Assembly: GCA_035306605.1 (NCBI GenBank)
Contig: DATGNR010000087.1
Strand: one strand, 5' to 3'
Origin: Xanthomarina sp035306605
Lineage (GTDB): Bacteria > Bacteroidota > Bacteroidia > Flavobacteriales > Flavobacteriaceae
DNA length: 34,118 nt
Positions 22,333-29,295 of this stretch are shown here, one piece after another. Made by a program: the position numbers and the translations under genes. Each line of letters opens with the position of its first letter. Within the stretch, counting starts at the first letter, position 1. Below the pieces are notes generated by a model. That model did not search any database and had not been told where the DNA came from. It was given only the letters and a program-made list of their open reading frames with translations.

Positions 22333-22384
22333 CTCTAAGTACTTTAGCACACTCAGAACTTAAGGCATTCATAGCTCTAAGTTC
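22333..22384 (+). other. Inverted and direct repeats before the PAP2 gene
   Basis: GAACTTA (22356-22362) pairs with TAAGTTC (22378-22384) around a 15-nt loop. The 8-mer CTCTAAGT occurs at 22333-22340 and again at 22375-22382, so the ACTTA arm could also pair with the upstream copy. No T tract follows. A switch between two folds ahead of the PAP2 start is possible but unproven. Confidence 0.35.
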
Positions 22385-22400
22385 AATTTAAAATCTCACC

Positions 22401-22973
22401 ATGTTAGATCAATTACTTCAACTAGACACCGAACTGTTTCTGTTTCTTAATAATTTAGGAAGCACGAAGTGGGATGCGTTTTGGATGTTTTATACGGCAA
22501 AATTTAATTGGATTCCGTTCTATGCTGTTTTATTGTATGTTATGTTTAAGCAGCATACCCCGCGTATGTTCTTAACCATCTTGTTATTGGTTGTACTTAT
22601 GATCGTGTTTACCGACCAAATAACCAATTTATTCAAATATGGGTTTGAACGTCCAAGACCTTGTCATCAAGAAGGTGTTAATAATGTGATGCGCATTGTG
22701 AAAGAAGGCTGCGGTGGTCGCTATGGTTATTTCTCTGGTCATGCATCCAACACCATGGCTACGGCAGTTTTTGTAGGATTGTTACTAAGAGAAAAATACA
22801 AATACCTGATTTTTATTCTATTGTTGTGGTCTGCTGCAATGGGATATAGTAGAATCTATATTGGCGTTCATTATCCGCTAGATGTGATATCAGGATTTAC
22901 TTTTGGTGCGTTGTCAGGATTTATGTTTTATAAATTAAGTCAGTTTTTAAAGCATAAATACCAAATGGATTAA
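22401..22973 (+). CDS. PAP2-family membrane phosphatase
   Basis: A 190-residue integral-membrane lipid phosphatase of the PAP2 superfamily (undecaprenyl-diphosphate, phosphatidate or lipid A phosphatases). The three signature motifs are intact: K79-x6-R86-P87 (KYGFERPRP), S112-G113-H114 (FSGHASN) and S150-R151-x5-H157-x3-D161 (SRIYIGVHYPLD). About five to six hydrophobic segments flank them. The substrate cannot be read from sequence. It ends 7 bp from the convergent GT39 gene, so the pairing with the glycosyltransferase operon is suggestive: a phosphatase could recycle the polyprenyl carrier. Confidence 0.92.
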   Translation: MLDQLLQLDTELFLFLNNLGSTKWDAFWMFYTAKFNWIPFYAVLLYVMFKQHTPRMFLTILLLVVLMIVFTDQITNLFKYGFERPRPCHQEGVNNVMRIVKEGCGGRYGYFSGHASNTMATAVFVGLLLREKYKYLIFILLLWSAAMGYSRIYIGVHYPLDVISGFTFGALSGFMFYKLSQFLKHKYQMD

Positions 22974-22980
22974 ACTATCT

Positions 22981-24618
22981 TTATCTTCTTTCAAAAACAT
23001 AATAGACATTCAAAAGCCTGTCATTATACTGCTTAGAACCTTCAGACGCACGATTTAAATTATAAGTCCTTATGTTTTTAATAAAGAAGTGTTCTTGAAG
23101 TTTGTTTAAGATGGTTTCATCTAGGGCTTCCTTTGCTAGGAGTCCGAACTTCTTTTCCTTTGGAAATTTTTCTAGGCTATCGTTTAGTTCTATAAAAGTA
23201 AGCTTTCCTCCAAAATACCAAAGCATTTCTGGCGACACATAAGTCGTTCCATAGATGTTTATTCCTTCCATTTCAGATTCTGCTTTAAGATCCGTAATCG
23301 GATTATAAGTTTCACTTGTAAACCCTTCAGAAAGTGGTAAGGCCGTTAATAGGATGCCAGCAAAAAACAACACCGTAAATCTAAATACCAGCGACATGTT
23401 TTTCTTTCTTAAATGAAAAAGGATTAGCAGCCCAAGACTAAATAAGACGATCGATGCTAGGAGGTAGGACCACCAATGACTTGAAATATTGTCTTGTAAA
23501 AACACATAGGCCAATATGGGAAAGGCTAATCCGATACAAGCTATCAATCCGAAATTAAAAAACACAGGAAGGGTTTCTCGTTTATCCGTCATCGTTTTAA
23601 AACGTCTGATTAAATAATCGATATAAAATCCGATATTAATGGCTAAGGGGATTAGAACAGGCATCAGGTACCTCGATTTCTTTTCAGGAATAAGGGATAG
23701 TAATACCACAGCAAAAAGAGTCCATAGCAAGCTGAAACGGTACGCTTTTAAATGGGTGACCCGCGTTTTTAAATACGGGTACAGCAGACTTATAAAAGCA
23801 GGGATGGTCCAAAGTCCACTTTGAGTAAAGAAACTCCAGTAATAGTAAAACGGTCTAATATTATAGCTCGACCAATTAGAGGTTTCTTTTTCAGTTATGG
23901 CTTGAAAGGTATTTGGATCCTGAAACCTTACGTACAAATACCACCAACCACCTACAATAAGCGCCAAAATAAGAACGCTGACATAAGATAAGGCTTTGGC
24001 TTTAAGGTTTTTGAATTTAAAGGTACATCCATACGCCAATAAAAACGGAAGCATTAAAGCATACATGGAAACTGGGCCTTTGCTTAAAAATGAAAAGCCA
24101 ATAAAGCAACCAGCTAAAAGCGTGTGTTTCCAATGTTTTTTGTCTTTTTCAAATAACAAGAATAACTGATAAATAGCAAAACACATAAAGGCGTGGGCAA
24201 AAATATCCCAAGGAGCTTCTATGGTAATTCCTATAATATAGAATGAAGTGAGTGCAATAAACGCATGTTGTAAACTTTGGGTTCGGTCTTTAACCAAAAG
24301 CATGGATATTTTAAAAACTGAAGCGGCTAGCAGCATGATAAAAAGTATGGCTGGAAGCCTTAAGCCAAAAATGCTTTTTAGTCCGAAAATCATCCCCGAA
24401 ATAGCCGTTAACCAAGTAGGTAAGGGAGGCTTTTCGTAACGAGCTTCGCCATTCATAGTGGTTAGGAGCCAGTTGCCATCCTGAACCATTTCTCTAGCTG
24501 AAATAAAGTTCCTAGCTTCCATGATGGTTACAGGAATCACATCGAGATGAGGTAGCAAGGCAATGGCTGTAAACAAGCAAATACTTAAAATGGGATGTCT
24601 TCTAATGGCTTTCATCAT
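22981..24618 (-). CDS. GT39/ArnT-like membrane glycosyltransferase
   Basis: A 545-residue polytopic protein of the GT-C, PMT/ArnT type, which moves a sugar from a polyprenyl-phosphate donor to an acceptor on the periplasmic face. The first periplasmic loop has I-M-E34-A-R36-N-F then AREM, followed by RYEKPPLPTWL (60-70), the usual ArnT landmarks. Around ten hydrophobic segments follow, then a soluble C-terminal domain (about 445-545). The acidic pair (DE) of the loop is reduced to a single glutamate. It overlaps the upstream LAB_N gene by ATGA and is the last gene of a three-gene operon. Sugar and acceptor are unknown; lipid A or an O-linked glycan is possible. Confidence 0.85.
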   Translation of the reverse strand: MMKAIRRHPILSICLFTAIALLPHLDVIPVTIMEARNFISAREMVQDGNWLLTTMNGEARYEKPPLPTWLTAISGMIFGLKSIFGLRLPAILFIMLLAASVFKISMLLVKDRTQSLQHAFIALTSFYIIGITIEAPWDIFAHAFMCFAIYQLFLLFEKDKKHWKHTLLAGCFIGFSFLSKGPVSMYALMLPFLLAYGCTFKFKNLKAKALSYVSVLILALIVGGWWYLYVRFQDPNTFQAITEKETSNWSSYNIRPFYYYWSFFTQSGLWTIPAFISLLYPYLKTRVTHLKAYRFSLLWTLFAVVLLSLIPEKKSRYLMPVLIPLAINIGFYIDYLIRRFKTMTDKRETLPVFFNFGLIACIGLAFPILAYVFLQDNISSHWWSYLLASIVLFSLGLLILFHLRKKNMSLVFRFTVLFFAGILLTALPLSEGFTSETYNPITDLKAESEMEGINIYGTTYVSPEMLWYFGGKLTFIELNDSLEKFPKEKKFGLLAKEALDETILNKLQEHFFIKNIRTYNLNRASEGSKQYNDRLLNVYYVFERR

Positions 24619-25235
24619 GCCGATTTATGTAATAAAACAAGATTTCTAACGTAAATAACCGTTCCTAAAATATGTCCTACAAATAACACAGGATCTTCTC
24701 TAAGAATGGCATAAGTTAATATTAAAAGAGCACCTATCAGACTCAAAACCCAAAAACCTAAGGGTAAAGCAGATTCTTTGATTCTTTCAGAATAGATCCA
24801 CTGATAGACAAAACGCAGAGTGAATACAACCTGCGATACGATGCCCAAAATCAATAACCAAAACGGAATAGCTTCGTTTTTAAATAACAATTCTACATCT
24901 ATGGCATTGTTGTTATAATAAAAAACCACGATGAGTATAGGTACTAGAAAGAGGAATATTTGAACCACCTTCGGTAAGCGTTGCCATTGCTTTTGTAATT
25001 GTAAATTTCTAATATAGATGAAATAGGTTAGAGCTTGCCCTAGCATTATAGCAAAGTCATCTCTTAAATAGCCATAAACAAATAATAAAAAAGAGGCAAT
25101 TAAACTTAAGGACCAAAATAGGGTAGGTGTGGCTACTTGTTTTTGTTTTTCAGAAGTAAGCCATTGAATAATCAGTCGGGATGAGAATAAAATTTGGGCT
25201 AAAAACCCAATACTATATACAATCCAGCTGCTCAT
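24615..25235 (-). CDS. Membrane protein with two LAB_N domains
   Basis: A 206-residue inner-membrane protein with an obvious internal duplication of the lipid-A-disaccharide-synthase N-terminal (LAB_N) domain. Repeat 1 spans about 9-81 and repeat 2 about 130-202, offset by 121 residues. Shared landmarks are R20/R141, QW (24-25/145-146), SE (28-29/149-150), FW-x-LSL (40-45/161-166), R58/R179 and Y-x-RNL (74-78/195-199). It lacks the LpxB catalytic domain. In LpxB this segment is a membrane region. Location between a GT2 and a GT39 gene with ATGA overlaps on both sides suggests it handles the polyprenyl-linked sugar, perhaps as a flippase; this is inference. Confidence 0.88.
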   Translation of the reverse strand: MSSWIVYSIGFLAQILFSSRLIIQWLTSEKQKQVATPTLFWSLSLIASFLLFVYGYLRDDFAIMLGQALTYFIYIRNLQLQKQWQRLPKVVQIFLFLVPILIVVFYYNNNAIDVELLFKNEAIPFWLLILGIVSQVVFTLRFVYQWIYSERIKESALPLGFWVLSLIGALLILTYAILREDPVLFVGHILGTVIYVRNLVLLHKSA

Positions 25236-25948
25236 GATCCTTTTTTAGCTATGGAATAGTTGATGTACTTCTTCTTCATCCACAAATAGGCAAAACAATC
25301 CATCAAAGGACCAAGAAGTCTGTTCCATACCCCGAAATTAGCAGTACCGGCAATTCTTGGAAAATGCTGTACCGGAATTTGAATCACTTTCCCTTCCTGC
25401 AATAAAATCATGGCAGGTAAAAAGCGGTGTAAGCCTTTAAACATGGGAATGCGCTTGGCGTAATCTGTTTTTATAACCTTTAACGGACAGCCAGTATCGT
25501 CCATGCCATCATGGGTAAAGGCACGACGAATGCCATTGGCAATCGTGGACGATATATTTTTAACAAAACTATCTTTTCTATGGGCACGAACGCCTGTTAC
25601 CAAATCGTAAGGACCAATATGTTCTAGCAGTAAATTAAAATCCTCTGGGGCGGTTTGTAAGTCGGAGTCAATATAACCCAATAGTTCTGTGTCTGCATAA
25701 TCAAAACCGGCTTTTATAGCGGCACTTAACCCCCTGTTTTCCTTAAAACTAATAAAGGTGAAATCGGCATGTCTTTGGCAAATAGCTTCAATCAGCTCTT
25801 GGCTTTTGTCGGAAGAACCATCATTGACAAATAAAATCTTGGTTTTTCTGCTAGCTATTTTTGTGTAATCTAAAAGAGCCTGCTCTACTCGAATTAAATT
25901 GTCTTCCTCATTATATACAGGAACTATAATGGTAAATTGGTAACTCAT
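25232..25948 (-). CDS. GT2 family glycosyltransferase (DPM1/ArnC-like)
   Basis: A 238-residue cytoplasmic-face GT-A transferase likely to put a sugar from a nucleotide donor onto polyprenyl phosphate. Features: FTIIVPVYNEEDNL at the start, D43 (VNDGSSDKS), D94-x-D96 (IDSDLQ, metal/nucleotide site), D150-D-T-G-C-P-L-K and HRFLPA (174-179), typical of dolichyl/undecaprenyl-phosphate sugar synthases. There are no C-terminal transmembrane helices of the ArnC kind. I chose the ATG at 25948; an upstream GTG at 25954 would add two residues. It heads the operon; its stop overlaps the LAB_N start (ATGA). An exact -7 box lies 20 nt upstream. Confidence 0.9.
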   Translation of the reverse strand: MSYQFTIIVPVYNEEDNLIRVEQALLDYTKIASRKTKILFVNDGSSDKSQELIEAICQRHADFTFISFKENRGLSAAIKAGFDYADTELLGYIDSDLQTAPEDFNLLLEHIGPYDLVTGVRAHRKDSFVKNISSTIANGIRRAFTHDGMDDTGCPLKVIKTDYAKRIPMFKGLHRFLPAMILLQEGKVIQIPVQHFPRIAGTANFGVWNRLLGPLMDCFAYLWMKKKYINYSIAKKGS

Positions 25949-25967
25949 AAACACATTCTTGGTTCTG

Positions 25968-25975
25968 CAAATGTA
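25968..25975 (-). promoter_or_regulatory. -7 box of the GT2-LAB_N-GT39 operon
   Basis: On the minus strand this reads TACATTTG followed by C, an exact match to TAnnTTTG. It predicts a leader of about 16 nt before the GT2 ATG at 25948. The 155-bp spacer is shared with the divergent epimerase gene, for which I see no exact -7 box. Confidence 0.65.
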
Positions 25976-26103
25976 TTCTTTTTTAAAGAATTCTTATCTT
26001 AGAGAAAAAAAATGTTTCTTTGTAATAGAGTAAAGAATTCATAACTTAAACTCCAGGTTGCGATATTGATTTTTCGTAATAGGAATAAATACAGAAGGTA
26101 ATT

Positions 26104-27048
26104 ATGAAAATTTTAGTAACAGGAGCGGCGGGATTTATTGGTTCTCATACAGCTGAACGATTAAAAAGTTTGGGACATGAGGTTGTGGGAGTCGATAATT
26201 TTTCGCCTTATTATAGTACTAGCCTTAAAAAGTTAAATGAAAAGGAATTACTTAAAAGTGGGATTTCTGTTATTGAAAAAGATTTAAGGGATGCCAATTT
26301 AATCGCAGCATTACCAAAAGACATTAATTATATCTTCCATTTTGCCGCCCAACCGGGGATTTCAAAAACCTCCACCTTCGAGGATTATTTTACCAACAAT
26401 ATTTTAGCAACGAAAAATCTCTTAGATTACGCTTTACAATTGCCCAACTTAAAGATGTTTGTAAATATAGGTACCTCGTCTATTTATGGATTGGAAGCCA
26501 CCTTTCCTGAAAGCATGGCTCCGAAGCCGGCATCGCATTATGGGGTGACTAAGCTAACGGCCGAGCAGTTGGTGCTTCAGAAGTCTAGAGAGAAACTCAT
26601 GAAAGCCTGTTCTTTAAGATTGTATTCGGTGATAGGCCCACGTGAAAGACCAGAAAAAATGTACACGAAATTGATAGCTTGTGCCTTTAATAACGACGCT
26701 TTTCCATTGTATAATGGCAGTGCTACCCATTTAAGAAGCTTTACTTATGTAGGCGATATTGTTGATGGTGTAGTAAGTGTTATTGGGAAAGAAGATATAG
26801 TGGGTGATGAAATTATCAATCTAGGAACCGAAGTGGAACACACCACCCAAGAGGGTATTGAAGCTGTGGAGGCGGTTATAGGAAAAGCCATAAAAATCAA
26901 CCATGTAGAGGCTAGAGTAGGCGATCAATTACGTACCAAAGCCAATATCGATAAAGCTAGAAAATTACTGGCTTACAATCCGCAAACCACTTTGATGGAA
27001 GGGGTTAAGAAACAAGTGGAGTGGTATGTGGCTAATTTTAAGTATTAA
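26104..27048 (+). CDS. NAD-dependent nucleotide-sugar epimerase/dehydratase (extended SDR)
   Basis: A 314-residue extended short-chain dehydrogenase/reductase acting on a UDP- or other NDP-sugar. The NAD-binding GxxGxxG is G7-A-A-G10-F-I-G13, D31 recognises NAD(H), and the active site is Y146-x3-K150 with S125/S126. The DNFSPYYS segment after beta-2 is typical of UDP-glucuronate/galactose 4-epimerases. The precise sugar cannot be assigned. It diverges from the GT2 operon, so it may supply its sugar donor; that is inference. It converges with meaB across a 228-bp spacer holding a heptamer repeat array. No good terminator is visible. Confidence 0.9.
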   Translation: MKILVTGAAGFIGSHTAERLKSLGHEVVGVDNFSPYYSTSLKKLNEKELLKSGISVIEKDLRDANLIAALPKDINYIFHFAAQPGISKTSTFEDYFTNNILATKNLLDYALQLPNLKMFVNIGTSSIYGLEATFPESMAPKPASHYGVTKLTAEQLVLQKSREKLMKACSLRLYSVIGPRERPEKMYTKLIACAFNNDAFPLYNGSATHLRSFTYVGDIVDGVVSVIGKEDIVGDEIINLGTEVEHTTQEGIEAVEAVIGKAIKINHVEARVGDQLRTKANIDKARKLLAYNPQTTLMEGVKKQVEWYVANFKY

Positions 27049-27172
27049 CCACCATAGTTTACATTCCAAAGTCCAATAGAAGGTTTGGCGTACAGGTTAC
27101 ATATTGTGAATAGTAACTTTGTTCATGTTTCAATATTTTCAGCTCTATCTATGGTCACGCCCGAAACCTCGA

Positions 27173-27262
27173 CTAACACCTAACACCCAACACCAACAAC
27201 TAACACCCAACAACTAACACCTAACACCCAACACCTAACAACTAACAGCTAACACCTAACAA
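27173..27262. repeat. Heptamer tandem repeat, thirteen CTAACAN/CCAACAN units
   Basis: Consecutive units: CTAACAC x2, CCAACAC, a 6-base CAACAA, CTAACAC, CCAACAA, CTAACAC x2, CCAACAC, CTAACAA, CTAACAG, CTAACAC, CTAACAA. A partial CTAAATC follows. The array fills the space between the convergent 3' ends of the epimerase and meaB. It uses the same heptamer as 22058-22099. Confidence 0.9.
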
Positions 27263-27276
27263 CTAAATCCTCTCAA

Positions 27277-28371
27277 CTATCCCCTCAGTCCCAGCAAATA
27301 ATCCGCTGCAGCAAAAGGAGTTGTTTTATTCTCTTCAATCAGTAGCAACTGGTTTTCCAAGGCCACCTTTATATCTTTATTATTGAAAAAGTTAGACTTT
27401 AAATGGTCTTCTATGGTTTGGATGAGCCAGAATTTGTTTTGCTCACTGCGCTTTTCCTCAAAATAGTTGTTTTCAGAAGTGATTTTTACGTACTCCTCAA
27501 TCTTTTCCCAGATAGCTTCAATGCCTTCGTGGTTCAAGCCGCTGCACAGCAATACTTTGGGTTGCCATTCCGAGGCTTTTTTAGGGTATAAATGCAGCGC
27601 TCTATTAAATTCTAGTTTGGCTATTTTAGCCGGTTTTAAATTGTCGCCATCCGCTTTGTTGATAGCAATCAGATCGGCCATTTCAATAATTCCACGTTTA
27701 ATTCCTTGTAACTCGTCTCCAGCTCCTGCGAGTTTTAATAATAAAAAGAAATCGACCATACTGTGTACGGCTGTTTCACTTTGACCCACTCCAACGGTTT
27801 CAATGATTATGGTGTCAAATCCGGCAGCTTCACATAGAATAATGGTTTCTCTGGTTTTTCTTGCCACCCCACCTAAGGAATCTCCAGAAGCAGATGGTCT
27901 AATAAAAGCGTTCTTTTCTTTGACGAGGGCTTCCATTCGGGTTTTGTCTCCAAGGATACTGCCCTTGGTTAAGGAGCTACTTGGATCCACGGCCAAGACA
28001 GCCACTTTCTTTCCAAGACCCGTTAAATGCACGCCAAAAGCCTCAATAAAGGTGCTTTTGCCTACACCAGGTACTCCAGTTATTCCAATTCTAACCGATT
28101 TGTTGGCATGGGGAAGGCATCCAGTGATTATGGTATGGGCTTTTTCGAAATGTGCGGGGTTTTTACTTTCCACCAAGGTGATGGCGCGACTTAAAGCAAT
28201 CATGTCGCCTTTTAAGATGCCTGCAATGAGATCTGCTGCAGAAGGCTGTTTTTGACGCCTAGCCTTGATTTTTTCTATATGCGATGTGTTGATGCTAGAA
28301 GCTTGCGTTACCCCATCTTTTTCTTCTAATGCCGATGTTTTTTCTTTAGCCACGAAGTCGTTTTTATTCAA
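27277..28371 (-). CDS. meaB: Methylmalonyl-CoA mutase-associated GTPase MeaB (ArgK/LAO ATPase family)
   Basis: A G3E-family GTPase that protects and reloads adenosylcobalamin-dependent methylmalonyl-CoA mutase. P-loop GVPGVGKST (99-107), then AVDPSSSLTKGSILGDKTRM with the metal-binding aspartates, ETVGVGQSE (switch region) and the NKAD guanine specificity motif. Length is 364 residues; the first 35 are a low-conservation extension. The start at 28371 lies 11 nt after an exact -7 box, so the leader is short. The mutase genes are not in the window. A PduO-type adenosyltransferase, which makes the cofactor, lies 5 kb away on the same strand. Confidence 0.93.
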   Translation of the reverse strand: MNKNDFVAKEKTSALEEKDGVTQASSINTSHIEKIKARRQKQPSAADLIAGILKGDMIALSRAITLVESKNPAHFEKAHTIITGCLPHANKSVRIGITGVPGVGKSTFIEAFGVHLTGLGKKVAVLAVDPSSSLTKGSILGDKTRMEALVKEKNAFIRPSASGDSLGGVARKTRETIILCEAAGFDTIIIETVGVGQSETAVHSMVDFFLLLKLAGAGDELQGIKRGIIEMADLIAINKADGDNLKPAKIAKLEFNRALHLYPKKASEWQPKVLLCSGLNHEGIEAIWEKIEEYVKITSENNYFEEKRSEQNKFWLIQTIEDHLKSNFFNNKDIKVALENQLLLIEENKTTPFAAADYLLGLRG

Positions 28372-28382
28372 AGTTTAAGATT

Positions 28383-28390
28383 CAAAAATA
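28383..28390 (-). promoter_or_regulatory. -7 box of the meaB promoter
   Basis: On the minus strand this reads TATTTTTG, an exact TAnnTTTG match. It lies 11 nt upstream of the ATG, predicting a leader of about 8 nt. Confidence 0.55.
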
Positions 28391-28538
28391 CCATTGAACC
28401 CTGAAAATATAAAGATATCACTTATTGTTTTGAAGAAAAAATATTTAAAACTTCAAATTTAGATGAGAATGTACGGCCTATAGAAGTCTATAGGTACTAG
28501 ACTTTTCAAACGCTTCGCTATACCTATGGGCTAATAAA

Positions 28539-29093
28539 TTACTTTAAAGGTACTACCACTTTCGTGTCGTCCCAAGCCATGGTTAGGGATAAATTATCTG
28601 TAGAATTATCGAAACCTATGGTAAATTGTTCCACGGTGGTATCTATTTTTTGAACAGGGACTTCTACGTCTACCACATCAAACTCAGGTTCGCGTAAAGG
28701 TTTCATTTCCATGTCAACGCCCCATGGATATTGTTTTTTGTTGAACATGACATGCCAAGTAGAGTCACTTGGAATGGTCCATAAGGTATATTTTCCCGCT
28801 GGCAGGGAATCGTTTCCAACTTTTAAAGCTTTGTTAGTTTCAAAAGTAGTAGCTTCGTTAGCTCCAGTTCGCCATACTTGGTTGTAGGGTACTAAAGCTC
28901 CAAACACCTCACGGTTACGTTTGGATGGTCGGTTATAAAAGACTTTTAGCTCGATGTCATCCACCTTAATGCTGACAATCTTTTTTGGACTTAAAGGTTT
29001 TTTTAATAAGCCATCGTTTAAAACAGAATACCCGAAAACACCAATAGCAACGAGTACTAAAAGGCCAATGATCCATTTTAAAAATCTATTCAT
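28539..29093 (-). CDS. Membrane-anchored DUF2911 family protein
   Basis: A 184-residue protein of unknown function, common in Bacteroidota. The N-terminal segment (about 5-25: LKWIIGLLVLVAIGVFGYSV) is one membrane anchor or uncleaved signal, with the rest exposed to the periplasm. The DUF2911 signature is clear: YNRPSKRNREVFGALVPYN and WRTGANEATTFET, then PAGKYTLWTIPS. It is predicted all-beta. It stands 167 bp before meaB and downstream of secA, separated from it by a terminator. A TATCTTTA box precedes it. Confidence 0.9.
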   Translation of the reverse strand: MNRFLKWIIGLLVLVAIGVFGYSVLNDGLLKKPLSPKKIVSIKVDDIELKVFYNRPSKRNREVFGALVPYNQVWRTGANEATTFETNKALKVGNDSLPAGKYTLWTIPSDSTWHVMFNKKQYPWGVDMEMKPLREPEFDVVDVEVPVQKIDTTVEQFTIGFDNSTDNLSLTMAWDDTKVVVPLK

Positions 29094-29114
29094 AACTACT
29101 TTTTATTTAAAAGA

Positions 29115-29122
29115 TAAAGATA
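29115..29122 (-). promoter_or_regulatory. -7 box of the DUF2911 gene
   Basis: On the minus strand this reads TATCTTTA, the same variant seen upstream of miaE, bshC and mnmA. It lies 21 nt before the ATG at 29093. Confidence 0.45.
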
Positions 29123-29225
29123 CTTTAAAAGTTATATTAAGTGATATTGAAACGCTTAAATCTAATCAAATATTATACCGTTTTGAAAAAAGACTTCTTC
29201 CTAATTCAATTGATTGATTTTATTT

Positions 29226-29260
29226 AAAAAAAAGTCCCAAAGAAAACACTTCAGGACTTT
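29226..29260 (-). terminator. Terminator of secA
   Basis: On the minus strand AAAGTCC (29260-29254) pairs with GGACTTT (29237-29231) around a 16-nt loop, followed by a T run from the As at 29226-29230. It begins about 35 nt after the secA stop. The loop is large, so efficiency may be moderate. Confidence 0.7.
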
Positions 29261-29295
29261 ATATGTAGGTCATTTCCATCTATATGGAACGGATG

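Noticed and set aside
27173..27262. Heptamer array as a CRISPR array
   Set aside because: Units are 7 bp with no spacers and no cas genes nearby.
27803..28255. 150-codon open frame on the plus strand antisense to meaB
   Set aside because: It mirrors meaB, which has complete GTPase motifs; the antisense translation has no recognisable domain and no start signal.
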